From Treponema sp. (GTDB taxonomy: Bacteria > Spirochaetota > Spirochaetia > Treponematales > Breznakiellaceae), in NCBI GenBank assembly GCA_031276815.1, contig JAISMJ010000096.1:1-38794 (forward strand): 38,794 bases of DNA, given 5' to 3'. Positions 1 to 7,603 of this stretch are shown here, piece after piece; position 1 is the stretch's first letter; each line of letters starts with the position of its first letter. A program made the position numbers and the translations under genes. Below the pieces are notes generated by a model that searched no databases, was not told where the DNA came from, and saw nothing but the letters and a program-made list of their open reading frames with translations.

Positions 1-2
1 TT

Positions 3-1046
3 TTTGCCTTTATAATTTTTTTGCATCATTATTCAATATTTAATGAAGGGGGTGTTGTTAGTGTTGAATATTTTTTTATACTTAGTGGCTTTGTAATTTC
101 ATTTGGATACCAAAGAAAAATCTTAAATGGATATAATATAAAAGATTTTCTGATAAATCGCATTATAAAATTATACCCATTACATATATTAACATTTTTT
201 TTCTCATTTGTTTTTACAATTAGAGCTGCAATTATATCAAATGGAAATATTTATTTCAAAAGTGTAATACTTAATATAACATTACTTCAAAGTTTTGTTC
301 CTAAAAATGATTACTATTTTTCATTTAACGCATTGTCTTGGTTTTTATCTGATATACTGTTTTTTTATTTGATGTTTCCTTTATTGATCAATTTGTTAAT
401 GTTGCTTGGTAAAGTACGAATTTATAATAAATTGATGTTATCATTTCTTATATTATACTCATACATTTTTGCCTCTTCAATTGTTCCAGAGGAATATACG
501 CATGCGATATTTTATATAAATCCAATATTAAGAATTTTCGACTTCTTTATTGGAATTATTTTGTTTTATATTTATGAAAAAATAAAACAATCAAATATAT
601 TAAAAACAAATAAACTACTTACAAAAAAATGTATTCCTACACTTATTGAATTATTATCGGTATTCATATTAATCATTGCGATAGTTTTCTCAAAAAATGT
701 TAAACAGGTATATAGGTTTGCATGTTATTATTGGGTACCAATTTCAATATTGATATTAGGATTTTCACAAGTATTTGGAGAAGGCATATTTTCGAAAATA
801 TTAAGTCAAAAAATATTTACTTTTTTAGGAAAAATCAGTTTCTCATTTTATATGTTGCATCAAATTATGCTTGGTCTTATACCTCCTATTTTGGGGAAAT
901 TATTTAATATAAATATTAATGGAATAAATAGTATGGTACGTTTCTGCGTATTATTATCAATAATATTATTGTCAAGTATATTTTGTTTTTATGTTTATGA
1001 AATACCAATAGGAAAATGTATAAAAAATAAAATATCAAAAAAATAA
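3..1046 (+). CDS. Acyltransferase family 3 (OafA/YrhL-like) membrane protein, 5' end outside window
   Basis: Integral membrane acyltransferase of the acyltransferase-3 family, which transfers acyl groups (often acetyl) to sugars of envelope polysaccharides or lipids. The visible part begins inside the conserved N-terminal region: LHHY carries the family's histidine pair, and FFILSGFVIS is the usual second-helix motif. About eight to ten hydrophobic segments follow, ending in a lysine-rich tail. The frame is open to the left edge, so the TTG at 21 is probably not the start and roughly 20-40 residues are missing. The gene is extremely AT-rich (A/T-ending codons, many Ile/Phe/Asn/Lys), unlike every other gene here, which suggests recent transfer, perhaps from a surface-polysaccharide locus to the left. 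The substrate cannot be told. Family assignment is fairly sure. Confidence 0.85.
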   Translation, partial: FAFIIFLHHYSIFNEGGVVSVEYFFILSGFVISFGYQRKILNGYNIKDFLINRIIKLYPLHILTFFFSFVFTIRAAIISNGNIYFKSVILNITLLQSFVPKNDYYFSFNALSWFLSDILFFYLMFPLLINLLMLLGKVRIYNKLMLSFLILYSYIFASSIVPEEYTHAIFYINPILRIFDFFIGIILFYIYEKIKQSNILKTNKLLTKKCIPTLIELLSVFILIIAIVFSKNVKQVYRFACYYWVPISILILGFSQVFGEGIFSKILSQKIFTFLGKISFSFYMLHQIMLGLIPPILGKLFNININGINSMVRFCVLLSIILLSSIFCFYVYEIPIGKCIKNKISKK

Positions 1047-1535
1047 TGTAAGGAGAAAAACTGCGCATAACAGGACTGTTTACGCTTCGCCGCAGTAGCG
1101 GCTCGGGATCCCCGCTCGACTAGGTCAGTCCCTACGCTACTTCCCACGGCTCACTCCACCTATGGTTTTGCATGGTAAATAAGCAAGCCGTCGCATACAG
1201 CTTGTGGCTTGGGTAATCCCGCACGGATACCCGCTCCATGCGTCCGAATCGGCGTACGCGCCGCCCGAATGACACTCCGCGTTATTTATTGAAAAAAGCA
1301 AAAAAGACTTGACGGACGCGAACATGAGTGGAAAAGCGCCTCATGGTGGATTTTTCCCGCTGCCGTGCAGCCGTCCCGCCGGCAACGGCATTAAGACCTC
1401 CCCCGTATAGTTTGTAATAGTATAGATATATGCGGTTTTCTCTTCTTTACATACTGTCAGCGCGCCCGATCATCGCTCATATATGACCTTGAAGTTGCGT
1501 TTTTTGCTTCGGCGAAGATGACTATTTCTACAATA
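1047..1535. other. Unrecognised intergenic DNA after the acyltransferase
   Basis: This stretch of about 490 bases is GC-rich, in abrupt contrast to the preceding gene. It holds short inverted repeats (ACTGCG at 1060 with CGCAGT at 1091; GGACTG at 1073-1078 with CAGTCC at 1126-1131) and the 8-bp palindrome GGGATCCC. The longest open frame is a cysteine- and serine-rich minus-strand stretch at 1137-1325 with no convincing ribosome site or relatives I recognise. It may be an eroded element or the boundary of a transferred segment. Confidence 0.4.
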
Positions 1536-1975
1536 GAACTGAATCATTCTATGACGGAACTGAATCATTCTATGACGGAACTGGATCATTCTATGACGGA
1601 ACTGAATCATTCTGTGACGGAACTGAATCATTCTGTGACGGAACTGAATCATTCTATGACAGAACTGGTCATTCTGTGACAGAATTGAATCATTCTGTGA
1701 CAGAATTGACCAATTCTACGGCGGAATTGACCAATTCTACGACAGAATGGACCAGTTTTACGACAGAATGGACCAGTTCTACGACAGAACTGAATCATTC
1801 TGTGACAGAACTGGATCATTCTATGATAGAATTGGTCAATTCTATGACAGAACTGGTCAATTCTATGACAAAACTGGTCAATTCTATGACAGAATTGACC
1901 AATTCTACGGCGGAATAGAACGGTTCTACGGCAGAATTATATCATGCTATGATAGAATCGAACCATTATACATTA
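1536..1975. repeat. 21-bp tandem repeat array 1 (about 21 units)
   Basis: About 21 direct repeats with a 21-bp period. Each unit has the frame GAA-N8-TTC followed by TAYGRCR. The inner eight bases take a few forms (CTGAATCA, CTGGATCA, TTGACCAA, TTGGTCAA, TGGACCAG). Several make a dyad such as GAATTG-AC-CAATTC, found at 1703, 1724 and 1892. Unit 7 (1662-1681) is 20 bp, which breaks any reading frame across the array. The last three units (1913-1975) are degenerate. Because 21 is a multiple of three and the units lack stops, false ORFs with heptapeptide repeats appear on both strands; I do not regard them as genes. Confidence 0.9.
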
Positions 1976-2012
1976 ACATTGAATACTTTATTTTATTACG
2001 GAGGTAATAACA

Positions 2013-2284
2013 ATGGCGCATTACAGATATTGGCTGCCCGGCGTCCGGGGCGACCAACCGCACATGGCGAAACTAGGGCTCACCGTACCCGGAGTTAAGG
2101 GACGGCAGGGGACGTTCCCTATGCGGAGATTACGGAGTTGACGGCGCTCACCGCAACCGCGGAGGCAACGCTCAACGCCGCTCAATCAAGCGAGCGGATC
2201 GCGGTTATTACCGTTGAAGGTTGAGCGGCGTTTGACGCGCTCATCGAAAAACATGCGGTTTATCAAAAGCCGCCCGGCGCGGTG
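2013..2284 (+). pseudogene. Decayed hypothetical gene (frameshift plus in-frame stop)
   Basis: A good ribosome site (GGAGGT, 2000-2005) precedes ATG 2013, which opens MAHYRYWLPGVRGDQPHMAK and then stops after about 42 codons. In another frame from about 2116 the sequence continues with AEITELTALTATAEATLNAA, meets TGA at 2222-2224, and goes on in the same frame with AAFDALIEKHAVYQKPP. The alanine/threonine-rich helix and the AAFDALIEK block resemble small hypothetical proteins I associate with termite-gut treponemes, but that is from memory and unverified. One frameshift and one nonsense codon indicate a pseudogene. It starts only 37 bp after repeat array 1. Confidence 0.5.
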
Positions 2285-2454
2285 TATACTCAATACCCCG
2301 GCAACAACCGCCTTCGGATTTGTTTACAGGCGCTTGGTCAGATATACCTAGTCAATATACGGGCTTGTTCTTTCGGGCTGAAGGCGGCAATGCCCCTGCT
2401 GTCAATAACGGTGTACTCAAGAACAACCTATTGGCGAAGCTCGCTTTTCCTTGA
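2273..2454 (+). pseudogene. Remnant of phage tail-collar / tail-fibre type protein
   Basis: Read across one frameshift near 2308, the sequence gives GAVYTQYPGNN and then PSDLFTGAWSDIPSQYTG followed by LFFRAEGGNAPAV, ending at TGA 2452. The order 'YxQYPG, then W-DI-SQY-GLFFRAEGG' is the pattern of tail-collar or short-tail-fibre domains found in phages and in many bacterial surface or cassette proteins. Only this block is left. The N-terminal part is replaced by the unrelated decayed gene at 2013-2284, so the pair is a mosaic of two broken genes. The family call rests on motif recall. Confidence 0.5.
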
Positions 2455-2467
2455 TACGTGTATCCAA

Positions 2468-3424
2468 TCATATACTCTTCATAAATATCAGAAAACGTTC
2501 CGGTAACGGCGTTTTGAAGGTTCTCACGCCGCAGCCGGCGGTTGTGTCATCACCGGCGGTTGCGCCGGGCAGGACAAGGGAGAGGCTTTTTGCGTGAAGC
2601 ATAAGGCTTATATGCGGGGACGCCGCGCCGTAGACGGGGTCGCCGAGTATCGGATGTCCGATATGCCGGAGATGTACCCGCAGCTGGTGGGTGCGCCCTG
2701 TTTTCGGTTGAAGCAGGAGAAGGGAGCATGGTTTCCCGCTGATGCCAGCCGTGTCCGGCGTTTGTTCCCATGAGCGGATAATTTTGTAGCGGGTGCGCGC
2801 GCGCTTGCCTCTGTCGGGCGATACCGTGAACCGTTTGCGGTTGCGGCTGTCCCTCGCTATGTTCCCTTCAATGACGCCAAAAGCGGCGTTGGGTATGCCT
2901 TGAACGAGGGCGGCGTATACTTTCCGCGTTGTTCTGGCTTTGAATTGTCCGGCTAAAAAAGCGAACGCCTCGTCATCGTATGCGGCTATCAGTACGCCGG
3001 AAGTGTCCTTGTCAAGCCGGTGAACGATACCGGCGCGGAAGGGGCGTCCGGCTTGTATGCCGCCGGATGAAAGGCGGCGGTAGAGCAAGGCATTGGCAAC
3101 GGTGCCGCGCGCGTTGCCCGCGCCCGGATGCACCACAAGCCCCTGCTGTTTATTGATAACGATGACCCTGCCGTCCTCGTACAGCACGTCCAGCGGTATA
3201 TCTTCGGGTATCAAGCAATCCGGTTCAGCTTCGTTCCATGAACATTCCAGATAATCGCCGTTTTGTATAATACGGGAGATTTTTACCGGTTTCCCGTTGA
3301 CGCGGGCGGTAAGGCGGCGGGTCTTCACTTGGGAGCGGGTAAGCAGTTTGAGCTTTTCGGCTATGAAGCGGTCAAGCCTCATGCCCGGCGGCACATCTTC
3401 CGCGCTACAGGACAAGGACGGCAT
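2468..3424 (-). CDS. rluD: Ribosomal large-subunit pseudouridine synthase, RluC/RluD family
   Basis: Isomerises specific uridines of 23S rRNA to pseudouridine. The 318-residue protein has an N-terminal S4 RNA-binding domain (about residues 14-75, GMRLDRFIAEKL onward) and the catalytic domain with HRLDKDTSG at about 134-142, whose first Asp is the nucleophile. Later motifs KTGRTHQLRVHLRHIGHPI and GDPVYG are also intact. Length is normal for the family. RluC and RluD cannot be separated by eye, so the symbol is provisional. ATG overlaps the stop of the upstream membrane protein by one base (TAATG), so it is probably translated by coupling, which fits the absence of its own ribosome site. Confidence 0.9.
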   Translation of the reverse strand: MPSLSCSAEDVPPGMRLDRFIAEKLKLLTRSQVKTRRLTARVNGKPVKISRIIQNGDYLECSWNEAEPDCLIPEDIPLDVLYEDGRVIVINKQQGLVVHPGAGNARGTVANALLYRRLSSGGIQAGRPFRAGIVHRLDKDTSGVLIAAYDDEAFAFLAGQFKARTTRKVYAALVQGIPNAAFGVIEGNIARDSRNRKRFTVSPDRGKRARTRYKIIRSWEQTPDTAGISGKPCSLLLLQPKTGRTHQLRVHLRHIGHPILGDPVYGAASPHISLMLHAKSLSLVLPGATAGDDTTAGCGVRTFKTPLPERFLIFMKSI

Positions 3425-3924
3425 TACTCCTCCGCATCAGCTCCGTTCTGCCCCGTATGCAGCGGCTCTCTTATGATAACCGGCTGATTCTCCGGCATAC
3501 GGGCTTTCTTCTTTTTCTCATGGTACCGCCGTATCTGAATCACGACAAAATCCGCTGCGGCAACAAACAGGGAGATTCCTACGGCGATGCCGATTGTCCG
3601 CATTTTTTCTTCAGTAGACGGATCATACGCGCCCGCGCCTTTGAGGGGCCACGGGGCGTATGTCATATCGCCGCCGGACTGGGACCAGCGGATGCTGTCC
3701 GTAAGCAGAGATGCGGTAAAAAAGGCAAACGGGAAAGCGCCGAATGTTATGATGTCAAACCGCCGTATATCTTTCGCCCACTGGGGAAACTCTTTCGGAT
3801 CGGTACGTACCGCATCCTGCATAGCGGCGGTTGTTTGCGCTGAAAGAGAAGCGCCCGCGGCAAGCGATAAAGCAAGAGCCATGATACAGGCGCCATGAAA
3901 CCGGCGGCGGTCATTCCTACGCAT
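3424..3924 (-). CDS. Hypothetical protein with signal peptide and two membrane segments
   Basis: Function unknown. The frame is open up to 3996, but I choose the ATG at 3924 because AAAGGA lies just upstream and a typical signal peptide follows: a basic start, a hydrophobic core and an Ala-Ser-Leu-Ser-Ala end. The mature part has two hydrophobic segments (FDIITFGAFPFAFFTASLL and, further on, IGIAVGISLFVAAADFVVI) separated by a polar Gly/Pro-rich loop, then a Lys-rich stretch and an acidic tail. That suggests a small inner-membrane protein with its C-terminus in the cytoplasm. It overlaps rluD by one base, so the two form an operon. Small two-helix proteins of this kind beside rluD may be a spirochaete feature, but that is from memory. 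Confidence 0.7.
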   Translation of the reverse strand: MRRNDRRRFHGACIMALALSLAAGASLSAQTTAAMQDAVRTDPKEFPQWAKDIRRFDIITFGAFPFAFFTASLLTDSIRWSQSGGDMTYAPWPLKGAGAYDPSTEEKMRTIGIAVGISLFVAAADFVVIQIRRYHEKKKKARMPENQPVIIREPLHTGQNGADAEE

Positions 3925-4320
3925 GTTTTTTTCCTTTGGTGTGATGTTCCGTTCCGCGTGAGCGCGGCGCCGCGTAGCGCGGCAAGTTCCAATCATACAC
4001 TATATGGTTCTTTTAGTATACCGTCCGTACACGCGCCCCAGCCTTTCCCGCATGAGCGCGGCTTTCGCGCGTTATTTTTCTCAAATATTACTAATTTTTA
4101 TTATTACAATATGGCGGATCGGGCGTATGAGGATAGACGGACACGGCGGCTTACTTTTGCATAGAACGATTATTTTGCCGGTTAAGGGGGTCAGGAGCAT
4201 AGCTACTCGCTATGACACACGCATTGTATGCCGTATCCTTGTTTCCTCTTTGCCTACATAACCACCTAAAGAGTCTATCTGAAAGGCAGCGCTTGTAACC
4301 GCGGCGCAAACCGATCCGCT
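3925..4320. other. Intergenic gap, nothing recognised
   Basis: About 400 bases between the rluD operon and the end of the slipin gene. It contains an AT-rich patch near 4078-4115 that could carry the promoter of the leftward rluD operon, but no -35/-10 pair stands out. No ORF with a ribosome site and no strong hairpin was seen. Confidence 0.4.
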
Positions 4321-5250
4321 TCAGCGCTTCCGCAGCTCGTTCAACGCCTCCAGCCCGAAAATGCCGCCGGATTTCAGTTCTTCGGTTATGGAATTCGGTA
4401 CGAGCATCATGGAGTTACCGGCTTTGAGACCCTCGTTAAGGATCGTCAGTATTTTCAGTTTCATGGCCGGTTCATTCGCGGCGTATACCGATACCGCCTC
4501 TTCCAATTTTTTGGCGATTTCGATTTCGGCTTCCGCAAGCAGGATGCGGCTTTTCTTTTCCCGTTCCGCTTGGGCAAGACGGGCAAGCGATTCTTGGAGC
4601 GCCTCCGGTATTTGAATGTCGTGGATTTCAACGTACTGTACCGTAATGCCCCATTCGGTAGTTTGCTTGTCCACCTCCGCCTGTATCCGCTTTTCGATTA
4701 CGTCCCCCTGTTCGAGGAATACGGAAAGCGTGTTGCTGCATACCGCATTTCTGAGCGCGGCTTTGCACGCAAGCGCCACCGCCTCCTCATAGTCTTCAAC
4801 TTCCAAAGCCGCTTTTTGCGGATCCCACACGAGCCAGAATGCGAAGGCGTCAACATTCACGGTTACGGAATCCGCAGTGAGCGTATTCTGCGCGGAAAAA
4901 TCAGTTACCCGTATGCGTATGTCTATACTAAAGCCGATCCGGTCGGCAAACGGGATCAAAAAGAACAGCCCGGGACCCTGAACGGAATGGAATTTGCCGA
5001 AACGCAGGATGATCATACGCTCCCATTCGTCCGCCTTTTTGATCGCGGGAATAACCGCTACGAGGACTGCCATAGCCGCGCCGGAACCGGCAAGATACCA
5101 TCCTATATCCCCGCTTTCTCTAAACATCGCAAGCCCTGCGGCGCTCTGAACAATGCTGTACACAAAGCACAGTACTTTTGCGCCTGTCCAATCCTGTATT
5201 TTCTTTGCTTTTTCCGGTATGTGTCCCGAATAGCGTCTCTGTTTTATCAT
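4321..5250 (-). CDS. Slipin/stomatin-like SPFH (band 7) membrane protein
   Basis: A 309-residue SPFH-domain protein, the family that forms oligomeric scaffolds on membrane microdomains. Two adjacent N-terminal hydrophobic segments (about residues 26-42 and 50-70) make a membrane hairpin. The SPFH domain runs from about 74 to 230, with the typical ERMIILRFGKFHSVQGPGL start and an IDIRIRVTDF strand. An Ala/Glu-rich coiled coil follows (about 228-255). The gene has a good ribosome site (AAGGGGG) and lies 50 bp downstream of a small GntR regulator, with which it surely forms an operon. Slipin-like genes are often paired with partner or regulatory genes. No NfeD-type protease partner is visible here. 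Confidence 0.88.
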   Translation of the reverse strand: MIKQRRYSGHIPEKAKKIQDWTGAKVLCFVYSIVQSAAGLAMFRESGDIGWYLAGSGAAMAVLVAVIPAIKKADEWERMIILRFGKFHSVQGPGLFFLIPFADRIGFSIDIRIRVTDFSAQNTLTADSVTVNVDAFAFWLVWDPQKAALEVEDYEEAVALACKAALRNAVCSNTLSVFLEQGDVIEKRIQAEVDKQTTEWGITVQYVEIHDIQIPEALQESLARLAQAEREKKSRILLAEAEIEIAKKLEEAVSVYAANEPAMKLKILTILNEGLKAGNSMMLVPNSITEELKSGGIFGLEALNELRKR

Positions 5251-5300
5251 GTGATCCCCCTTACTAATGCCGGTTTATATTAAAAATTTATTAAAAAATA

Positions 5301-5693
5301 TTAAAATCGTTCTTGTATCAATTCCAGCAGTTCGTTTTTTTCTACGCCAAGGTTTTTCAGTTCCTGCATAAAACGCCCCAGCACTTCTTGAATCTTCCGG
5401 TTTCTGACATCGTTCCGGGCTTCCGGTTTTTTGTCCGATATAAAAGTGCCGCTTCCCACCTGCGTTGTCAGTATGCCGAGAATCTCCAGTTCGCTGTAGG
5501 CTTTGGCGATGGTATTCGGATTGATTTTCAATTCCACGGCAAGCGCCCGGATAGTGGGGAGTCTGTCCCCGGTCTTGAGCCGCTCGGAGAGGATTGCGTA
5601 CTCTATCTGCCGGATGATCTGCCGGTAGATGGGCGTCCCGCTGGCTGTGTCCAGCGAAAAGGTAATATTTGGCTCGACCTTTGTATTATTCAT
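5301..5693 (-). CDS. GntR-family regulator, YtrA subfamily
   Basis: A 130-residue transcription regulator. The N-terminal winged helix (about residues 18-85) contains GTPIYRQIIRQIEYAI, TGDRLPTIRALA and NPNTIAKAYSELE, the GntR hallmarks. The C-terminal part is only about 40 residues with no ligand domain, as in the YtrA subfamily that commonly controls membrane-protein or transporter operons. Its target is presumably its own operon with the slipin gene 50 bp downstream. No Shine-Dalgarno site precedes the ATG, and the promoter lies so close that the message may start at or near the ATG. An alternative start further in would remove conserved residues, so I keep this one. Confidence 0.9.
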   Translation of the reverse strand: MNNTKVEPNITFSLDTASGTPIYRQIIRQIEYAILSERLKTGDRLPTIRALAVELKINPNTIAKAYSELEILGILTTQVGSGTFISDKKPEARNDVRNRKIQEVLGRFMQELKNLGVEKNELLELIQERF

Positions 5694-5701
5694 CTAATAC
5701 A

Positions 5702-5730
5702 AAAATATACTATCTTGAACAATGAGTCAA
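5702..5730 (-). promoter_or_regulatory. Sigma-70 promoter of the GntR-slipin operon with overlapping dyad
   Basis: On the minus strand, TTGACT (5725-5730), a 17-bp spacer and TATTTT (5702-5707); TATATT at 5704-5709 with 15 bp is an alternative. The -10 box ends 8 nt before the ATG, so the mRNA should be nearly leaderless. The inverted repeat CTTGA (5714-5718) / TCAAG (5727-5731) lies across the spacer and -35 and could be the regulator's own operator. Confidence 0.55.
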
Positions 5731-5842
5731 GCGGTTTTTCATTTTTGCAAGAAGTGAATTGGGGCTGAAACATGTTAAAAGGAATATACACTATTTCTAA
5801 TGGAAAACCCGAATTGTCTCGGCTACCCACGCCGGAACCGGC

Positions 5843-6886
5843 TCATCTGTTTTCGAAAATCACATCCGCAACATCCTCGCAATAGGCGCGGCGTTCAGGA
5901 TGATGCGCGATGCGGGGTGAAAAATGCGCTGTGAGCGCATCACGTATCGTGGTACGGGTAAATTCCTTCCCTTTGAGACACGGTACAAGCTCTAGAATGA
6001 AGGTCTCATCCATAGCGTCTGAGAACACCGCGGCGTCCGTGATGACGTTATGCTCAACGTTAAGCGTAATTTCAACGCCGCCCCAGGGAAACCGCGCTGA
6101 CGATGCAAACGTGAACGGGGGATTCTTGCCGTATTTCCATGCGGGATCGGCAAACTGTTTCTCTAAACCCTCCAACCGTTCCAAAAGCGCGGAATGATTC
6201 GGCGCGCCGGGGAACTCATCCGCTATTGCATCAATCTTCAAGGGCGTACTCCTTGTCCCATACACTTCATCAAACGCCTCAACGAGCAAAGCTTTCAGTT
6301 TCGGAATACTTACATCCGGCGCACATTCGGTCAAGTTGATGATGCGCTGTCTGACGGATTCAACGCTCTTCGCCTTGATCTTATCTTGTGAAACGGAAAG
6401 ATATTTTGAAGCCGCGCGTATATCGGCATCCACCAGAAGCGTCCCGTGATGATAGGCGTTTTTACCCGACTGATAATACGCATTGCCGGAAAACTTCCGT
6501 CCATCCGCTTCAATATCGTTCCGTCCGTTTTTCTGAGCTTTAACGCCCGCGTTCCGCACAGCCCGCAGAATCACATCGGTCTGTTTATCAAGACTGTAAT
6601 GGTCTTTAGGAACCAGAAACGTGAAATTCAGGTTGCCCATATCGTGAAATACCGCGCCGCCGCCGGAAAGCCGCCGCGCAAGGAAACCGCCGTCATGTTC
6701 CAAATCTTCGACGCGGCACTCTTTCCACGCATTCTGATTCCGTCCGATAACGACGGTGCGCCGGTTCTGCCACAGATACAGTACCGCCGTGCCGGCGGGA
6801 AGCGTTTCAAGCAGCAACGCCTCAAGCGCAATATTTTTATACGGATTCGTCTCATCGGTTATGAGAATATAGGTTGAATTAATCAT
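5843..6886 (-). CDS. lplA: Lipoate-protein ligase A
   Basis: Attaches free lipoate, via lipoyl-AMP, to lysines of E2 and GcvH proteins in the cytoplasm. Signature motifs: VVIGRNQNAWKE, then RRLSGGGAVFHD (lipoyl-AMP binding loop) and NDIEADGRKFSGNAYYQ with the conserved Lys. The C-terminal accessory domain (about residues 255-347) follows, so the protein is full length (347 aa). The frame is open to 6949, but ATG 6886 (MINSTYILITDE) is where homologues start; the upstream 21 codons are of low quality. It is downstream of the nuclease-like gene with little space, probably co-transcribed. A ligase suggests dependence on scavenged lipoate; no lipoate biosynthesis gene is visible in the window. 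Confidence 0.92.
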   Translation of the reverse strand: MINSTYILITDETNPYKNIALEALLLETLPAGTAVLYLWQNRRTVVIGRNQNAWKECRVEDLEHDGGFLARRLSGGGAVFHDMGNLNFTFLVPKDHYSLDKQTDVILRAVRNAGVKAQKNGRNDIEADGRKFSGNAYYQSGKNAYHHGTLLVDADIRAASKYLSVSQDKIKAKSVESVRQRIINLTECAPDVSIPKLKALLVEAFDEVYGTRSTPLKIDAIADEFPGAPNHSALLERLEGLEKQFADPAWKYGKNPPFTFASSARFPWGGVEITLNVEHNVITDAAVFSDAMDETFILELVPCLKGKEFTRTTIRDALTAHFSPRIAHHPERRAYCEDVADVIFENR

Positions 6887-6955
6887 ACATGTCTCTTTAT
6901 CATCGTGTGCGCTGTAATTACCCGTAGCGGAATGGAGCGCCGCAGCCATGCGCCA

Positions 6956-7576
6956 TCACCATTCTTTTGGTTTCATACCTTTTGGATACTCTATGTCCAT
7001 GCTTTCACCGGAGGGGGTTAGCACGGGAAAGCCTTTCTTAAACGCATACTCCTTTACTTCCTTACTCACTACCATCCCCGCTATTGCTCCAATGTATTTC
7101 CTCTCGTCTCTCAGCCGGTCCGCATAGCGTCGTAGCTTTCCCATCCGCTCAACATGATCATCTATATCGTCTTGATTCGGCTTCACTTTTGCCTCTACAG
7201 CCACCGCATACTCATCGCCCGTCAGAAACACGTCTATTTCCGCTATAATCCCCTTACCGGGCTCTTCTATCTTGTGTCCCTCTATATGCGTCTTCAATAG
7301 TATCCCTAATTTTTTGAACTTCTTTTCAAGATGGGGCGACACGATATACTCTACCATTTCTCCAAGCCGCCCTCCAAGCTCGCCAATCGCCCTGTTTGTC
7401 GCTTTTATCTGCTTGTCCGTCTCGCGAGACATCGCTTTTATCTGTTTGCCGGTTTCTTTGAGCTGCTTATCCGTCTCTTTGAGCTGTTTGCCGGTTTCCT
7501 CAAACATAGCTTTCGTCTCCCGCGCCATCCTATCAATAATTGCCATAATATCTTGTATAGTTACTGTCTGTTCCAT
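6956..7576 (-). CDS. Coiled-coil protein with PD-(D/E)XK nuclease-like domain
   Basis: A 206-residue protein of unknown role. Residues 15-75 form a coiled coil built from imperfect heptads (KQLKETD, KQLKETG, KQIKAMS, KQIKATN), visible in DNA as near-21-bp repeats. The rest resembles the DUF3782-like group of PD-(D/E)XK proteins: GIIAEIDVFLTGDEYAVAVEAKVK gives a plausible active site with Asp115, Glu128 and Lys130. Such genes are numerous in cyanobacteria and treponemes, often in many copies; nuclease activity is mostly unproven. The ribosome site is strong (AAGGAAGG). It lies 27 bp after pgpH, so it probably belongs to the phoH-pgpH transcript and carries on into lplA. Confidence 0.75.
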   Translation of the reverse strand: MEQTVTIQDIMAIIDRMARETKAMFEETGKQLKETDKQLKETGKQIKAMSRETDKQIKATNRAIGELGGRLGEMVEYIVSPHLEKKFKKLGILLKTHIEGHKIEEPGKGIIAEIDVFLTGDEYAVAVEAKVKPNQDDIDDHVERMGKLRRYADRLRDERKYIGAIAGMVVSKEVKEYAFKKGFPVLTPSGESMDIEYPKGMKPKEW

Positions 7577-7603
7577 TTTCCTTCCTTATATGGTGATGTT
7601 TCT

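Noticed and set aside
1050-1140. Integron attC site after the acyltransferase gene
   Set aside because: A single AT-rich gene followed closely by inverted repeats suggested a cassette, but the arms are only 6 bp and no matching core site (GTTRRRY) was found.
1470-1918. Open frames on both strands across array 1 encoding heptapeptide repeats
   Set aside because: A 21-bp unit without stops opens several frames automatically; a 20-bp unit breaks the frame and no ribosome site is present.
5772-5885. 37-codon plus-strand ORF beginning MLKGIYT, like a flagellar rod protein start
   Set aside because: The similarity covers seven residues only; it then runs antisense through the end of lplA and has no good ribosome site.
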